Shown here: positions 6,687 through 8,813 of the stretch, one piece after another | Layout of the letters: each line of letters starts with the position of its first letter | Numbering within the stretch: the first letter of the stretch is position 1 | From: Eubacteriales Family XIII. Incertae Sedis bacterium | GTDB lineage: Bacteria > Bacillota > Clostridia > Peptostreptococcales > Anaerovoracaceae | Length of the DNA: 8,813 bases | Direction: 5' to 3' | Assembly (NCBI GenBank): GCA_031255695.1 | Contig: JAIRSA010000180.1 | Span: forward strand, 1 to 8,813 | Made by a program: the position numbers and the translations under genes | The notes under the pieces: generated by a model | Database searches by the model: none | The model's input: only the letters and a program-made list of their open reading frames with translations | What the model was told of the DNA's origin: nothing

Positions 6687-6772
6687 AACAGGCCCCCCCA
6701 CACCTCTTCCATCGTTCGCGGTGGTACGTGTCCAACGGGGGGACATTATTTTGAAGAGGACTGTAACTGTAT
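6687..6772 (+). ncRNA. Structured leader RNA of the Abi gene with possible pseudoknot
   Basis: Three pairings can coexist. CCCCCC within 6693-6699 pairs with GGGGGG (6737-6742). CCATCG (6709-6714) pairs with CGGTGG (6719-6724) around TTCG. CCTCTT (6703-6708), inside the loop of the first stem, pairs with AAGAGG (6754-6759) outside it, forming a pseudoknot. AAGAGG is also the only Shine-Dalgarno-like sequence before the Abi ATG (13 nt spacing, rather long). The leader may be a cis switch or a separate small RNA. I recall reports of structured RNAs located upstream of AbiF-type genes, which this fits, but I cannot match it to them here. Confidence 0.6.
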
Positions 6773-7648
6773 ATGAAACTAAAATTGCCTAAAACATATG
6801 CCGAACAGATTGATACACTAGCAGATAAAGGATGCGAAGTTACAGACAGGGGTATGGCGTAACATTATCTTTCAAGGGTAAACTATTATCGCTTATCCGG
6901 ATATTTTTTGCCTTTTAAGCAACCAGACGGCGCCTATACGCACGGATTGACTTTTGAACGTGTTGCCGGAATTTATGAGTTTGACCAAACTTTACATATG
7001 ATATTGTTTAAGGCTATCGGTGAAATCGAATGTTCCGTAAAGACTGCTATCGCATATTATCACGCGCACAAATACGGGGCAGATGGGTATTATAATCCTC
7101 AAAATTACAATGGCAAGCATCGTCATCCTGATTTTATGCGGCGTTTGTGGGGTGCAGTAGATAGCAATCGCAATATGTTGTTTGTAAAACACCACCTCAA
7201 TAAATATTCCGGTACATTTCCTATTTGGGTTGCCGTTGAACTGTTTACTATGGGTTCTGTCTCAATGTTTTATGCTGATTTGAAAAATCCGGACAAACAA
7301 ACGATTGCAAAAACGTTCCAAACAGACCATAAATATTTAGAATCGTGGCTCCATGCTGTAACAGTGCTTCGTAACATATCCGCTCATTTCGGCAGAATAT
7401 ACGGCGTGAGTTTTGACAAAAACCCACTTTTGCCTCGTCATTTAACATCTAACCTTAACCTTGACCCGAACGCGAGAACCCTGTTTAAGCAATTATGTAT
7501 GCTGAAACTACTCTATGTTAATCAAGCCGATAAGTGGAATCGCAGCATACTTGAACCGTTATCCGCTCTCGTCGAAGAATACAGACCTCATCTTGATTTC
7601 AGGCACATAGGCTTCCCAGACAATTGGGAAACCGTCCTGCGTTGGTAG
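6773..7648 (+). pseudogene. Abi_2 (AbiD/AbiF) family HEPN abortive-infection protein, interrupted by in-frame TAA
   Basis: From ATG 6773 the frame gives a family-typical start (MKLKLPKTYAEQ...), meets TAA at 6860-6862 (codon 30), and continues in the same frame for 261 more codons to TAG 7646-7648. Total length would be about 291 residues, normal for the family. Just after the stop lies the conserved HYLSRVNYYRLSGYFLPF motif, so the stop sits inside the N-terminal domain. Further on, R200-NISA-H205 forms the R-x4-H signature of HEPN ribonucleases. Family members stop phage spread by shutting down the infected cell, probably by RNA cleavage. The only later start is TTG 6908 (about 246 aa), without a ribosome binding site and lacking the NYYRLSGY motif. 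The gene is AT-rich relative to its neighbours, suggesting transfer. Probably a recent nonsense mutation; sequencing error is the alternative. Confidence 0.8.
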
Positions 7649-7861
7649 CCTCATCGCGCCTTAGTGATACGGTCGTAAAAGGCTAGTAAAATCAATCTGA
7701 AATCCTGCGAACATCCCTGTGAATCAAGGAATTGCTGAGGTAACCATTAATATTTTCATAAAATTAATATTAAATATGACGATATTGTTTAACAGTATAC
7801 CTGCATGCGAATTGTATTTTCACTCAGTGGCTTATGTTTAATATGCCGCAAAATGGCTATA
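7649..7861. other. AT-rich intergenic region between the Abi gene and perR
   Basis: I see no gene here. TAGCCT (7646-7651) and AGGCTA (7680-7685) could pair across a 28-nt loop at the end of the Abi gene, but no T-run follows, so this is a weak terminator at best. The frame of perR is open upstream to 7805, yet that extension has no ribosome binding site and no family resemblance. A poor promoter candidate for perR (TGTTTA 7835-7840, TATAAA 7858-7863, 17 bp apart) lies at its end. Confidence 0.5.
7747..7773. repeat. AT-rich inverted repeat TTAATATT...AATATTAA
   Basis: TTAATATT (7747-7754) and AATATTAA (7766-7773) are exact inverted repeats, 11 nt apart. The right arm is part of the 10-bp palindrome TTAATATTAA (7764-7773). 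In AT-rich DNA such dyads arise easily, but the position upstream of perR makes a regulator site possible. Confidence 0.4.
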
Positions 7862-7884
7862 AAAATAGTAACTATTACTATTTT
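7862..7884 (+). promoter_or_regulatory. Perfect 9-bp palindromic operator candidate for PerR
   Basis: AAAATAGTA (7862-7870) and TACTATTTT (7876-7884) are exact inverted repeats with a 5-nt centre, 40 nt upstream of the perR start. The AT-rich ATAGTAA/TTACTAT arms resemble, without matching exactly, the Fur/PerR box pattern. They overlap a weak -10 candidate (TATAAA, 7858-7863). PerR proteins commonly repress their own operon, so autoregulation is the natural reading. Confidence 0.6.
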
Positions 7885-7924
7885 ATCGTTTGCTGCCGAA
7901 ACAACAGCACAAGAAGGGATTTAC

Positions 7925-8323
7925 ATGAAACATTCTAAGCAGAGAGATATCATAATGGAAGCAGTGCTTGAAAACCCCATCCATCCTACTGCCGACCAGG
8001 TTTACAGGATGCTTAGGCAGGAGCATCCTTCACTGAGCCTTGGCACTGTGTACAGGAACCTCAACCTGCTAGCGTCTTTGGGGCAGCTGAAAAAGATCGC
8101 TGTGAACGGCGAGGCCGACCGCTTTGACGGCAACACCGCCGAGCATCTGCACATGAGATGCACCGAATGCGGCGAGATCAGCGACATATTCACCAAGGCG
8201 CTTGCGGGGCTGGACCGGAAGGTGGCAAAGGAAACCGGCGAGAAAATCCTGGGGCACACCATAATGTTCGATGGGCGGTGCAAGAACTGCCGAAACGCGG
8301 AAAACGAGGAGGATACGCGATGA
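7925..8323 (+). CDS. perR: PerR-type peroxide-sensing Fur-family repressor
   Basis: The product is a 132-aa metal-dependent repressor of peroxide-defence genes. The N-terminal winged helix includes H20-PTADQVY and S38-LGTVYRNLNLL. The regulatory metal site is readable as H20, D68 (in RFD), H74, H76 and D87, matching the His/Asp set by which PerR binds Fe or Mn and is inactivated by His oxidation. The structural zinc site is C79-x2-C82 and C119-x2-C122. RFD and the HLH spacing favour PerR over Fur or Zur. Start 7925 is chosen because GAAGGGA (7913-7919) lies 5 nt upstream and MKHSKQRD matches the family; the frame is open further upstream but not conserved. The stop overlaps the rubrerythrin start (ATGA), so both form one operon. 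A palindrome upstream suggests autorepression. Confidence 0.92.
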   Translation: MKHSKQRDIIMEAVLENPIHPTADQVYRMLRQEHPSLSLGTVYRNLNLLASLGQLKKIAVNGEADRFDGNTAEHLHMRCTECGEISDIFTKALAGLDRKVAKETGEKILGHTIMFDGRCKNCRNAENEEDTR

Positions 8324-8813
8324 AAGAATTGAAGGGGACCAAGACTTACCAGAACTTGATGGACGCTTTCGCCGGCGAGTCGCAGGCGCGGAACAAGTAT
8401 ACCTATTACGCATCCCGCGCAAAGAAAGAGGGCTTCGAGCAGATAGCGCGCATATTCGAGGAGACCGCCGCCAACGAAAAGGAGCACGCGGAGCTTTGGT
8501 TCAAGCTGTTCCATGGGATCGGCACGACTTCTGAGAACCTTGAGGACGCCGCGTCCGGCGAAAACTACGAATGGACCGACATGTACGCCCGCATGGCCAA
8601 AGAGGCGCGGGAAGAGGGATTCCCCGATATTGCCGCTCAGATGGAGGGTGTCGGCAAGGTGGAAAAGGAGCATGAAGAGCGCTACCGGGCCCTGAAAAAG
8701 AACATCGAGGAAGGCAAGGTCTTCGAGAAGGACGTGGAGGTCGAGTGGAAGTGCGCCAACTGCGGCTACGTCTACAAAGGCAAGAAGGCCTACGAGAAAT
8801 GCCCCGTCTGCGC
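8320..8813 (+). CDS. rbr: Rubrerythrin, cut by the right edge
   Basis: This is a cytoplasmic non-haem diiron peroxidase that reduces hydrogen peroxide with electrons from rubredoxin or NADH-linked donors in anaerobes. The visible 164 residues hold the four-helix ferritin-like domain with diiron ligands E20, E53-x2-H56, E95 and/or E98, and E115-x2-H118. A rubredoxin-like iron site follows at C145-x2-C148 and C161-x2-C164. The window ends right after the last Cys; probably only about 15-30 residues are missing. ATG 8320 overlaps the perR stop as ATGA, with GAGGAGG (8307-8313) 6 nt upstream. The context implies induction when PerR is oxidised. Confidence 0.95.
   Translation, partial: MKELKGTKTYQNLMDAFAGESQARNKYTYYASRAKKEGFEQIARIFEETAANEKEHAELWFKLFHGIGTTSENLEDAASGENYEWTDMYARMAKEAREEGFPDIAAQMEGVGKVEKEHEERYRALKKNIEEGKVFEKDVEVEWKCANCGYVYKGKKAYEKCPVC

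Noticed and set aside
7805..7924. N-terminal extension of PerR from an upstream ATG at 7805
   Set aside because: The family starts at MKHSKQRD (7925) with its own ribosome binding site, and the extension would cover the operator and promoter region.
8002..8673. 223-codon open frame on the minus strand
   Set aside because: It is the antisense shadow of perR and rubrerythrin, both of which have complete metal-site motifs and good starts.

Overview
The window looks like part of a Clostridia-type (Bacillota) anaerobe genome. The evidence is AAGGAGG-type ribosome binding sites, sigma-A-like promoters, a PerR-rubrerythrin oxidative stress operon, an XRE regulator paired with a small membrane protein, and a giant GLUG/transcobalamin-like surface protein of a kind common in gut and anaerobic Firmicutes. 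Most genes are GC-rich. The stretch at about 6600-7900, which holds an abortive-infection gene, is clearly more AT-rich and looks horizontally acquired.

Layout. (1) Positions 1-5275 on the minus strand are one uninterrupted frame of 1758 codons, open at the left edge. It encodes a secreted mosaic protein: signal peptide, GLUG block, three PEGA-like beta modules, second GLUG block, beta module, DUF4430-like domain, Ig-like domain, second beta module, and an alpha-toroid (prenyltransferase/squalene-oxidase-like repeats). A 14-copy tetrapeptide repeat is inserted in the toroid. (2) Positions 5276-5762 on the minus strand are an unusually structured non-coding stretch. A near-consensus promoter (TTGACT-17-TATACT) is followed by about 300 nt of strong hairpins and a terminator-like stem with a U-rich tail. 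I read this as a free-standing structured RNA of unidentified class. Two more dyads then precede the surface-protein gene. (3) Positions 5882-6585 on the plus strand hold a promoter embedded in a perfect 12-bp inverted repeat, a 71-aa XRE regulator, and an overlapping 147-aa four-helix membrane protein. (4) Positions 6621-7648 on the plus strand hold a tandem 14-bp repeat, a consensus promoter, a leader that can fold as a pseudoknot, and an Abi_2 (AbiD/AbiF) HEPN gene. That gene carries an in-frame TAA at codon 30 and so appears inactivated. (5) Positions 7862-8813 on the plus strand hold an operator-like palindrome, perR, and rubrerythrin overlapping by ATGA and cut by the right edge.

Working together: PerR would sense peroxide and control its co-transcribed rubrerythrin, which reduces peroxide. 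The XRE protein probably autoregulates its two-gene operon. The Abi gene with its folded leader is a defence cassette, probably decayed. The most novel candidates are the structured RNA upstream of the surface protein and the Abi leader pseudoknot, whose downstream strand is the only ribosome-binding-site-like sequence of the gene. All functional assignments come from reading the sequence by eye; no database search was run.
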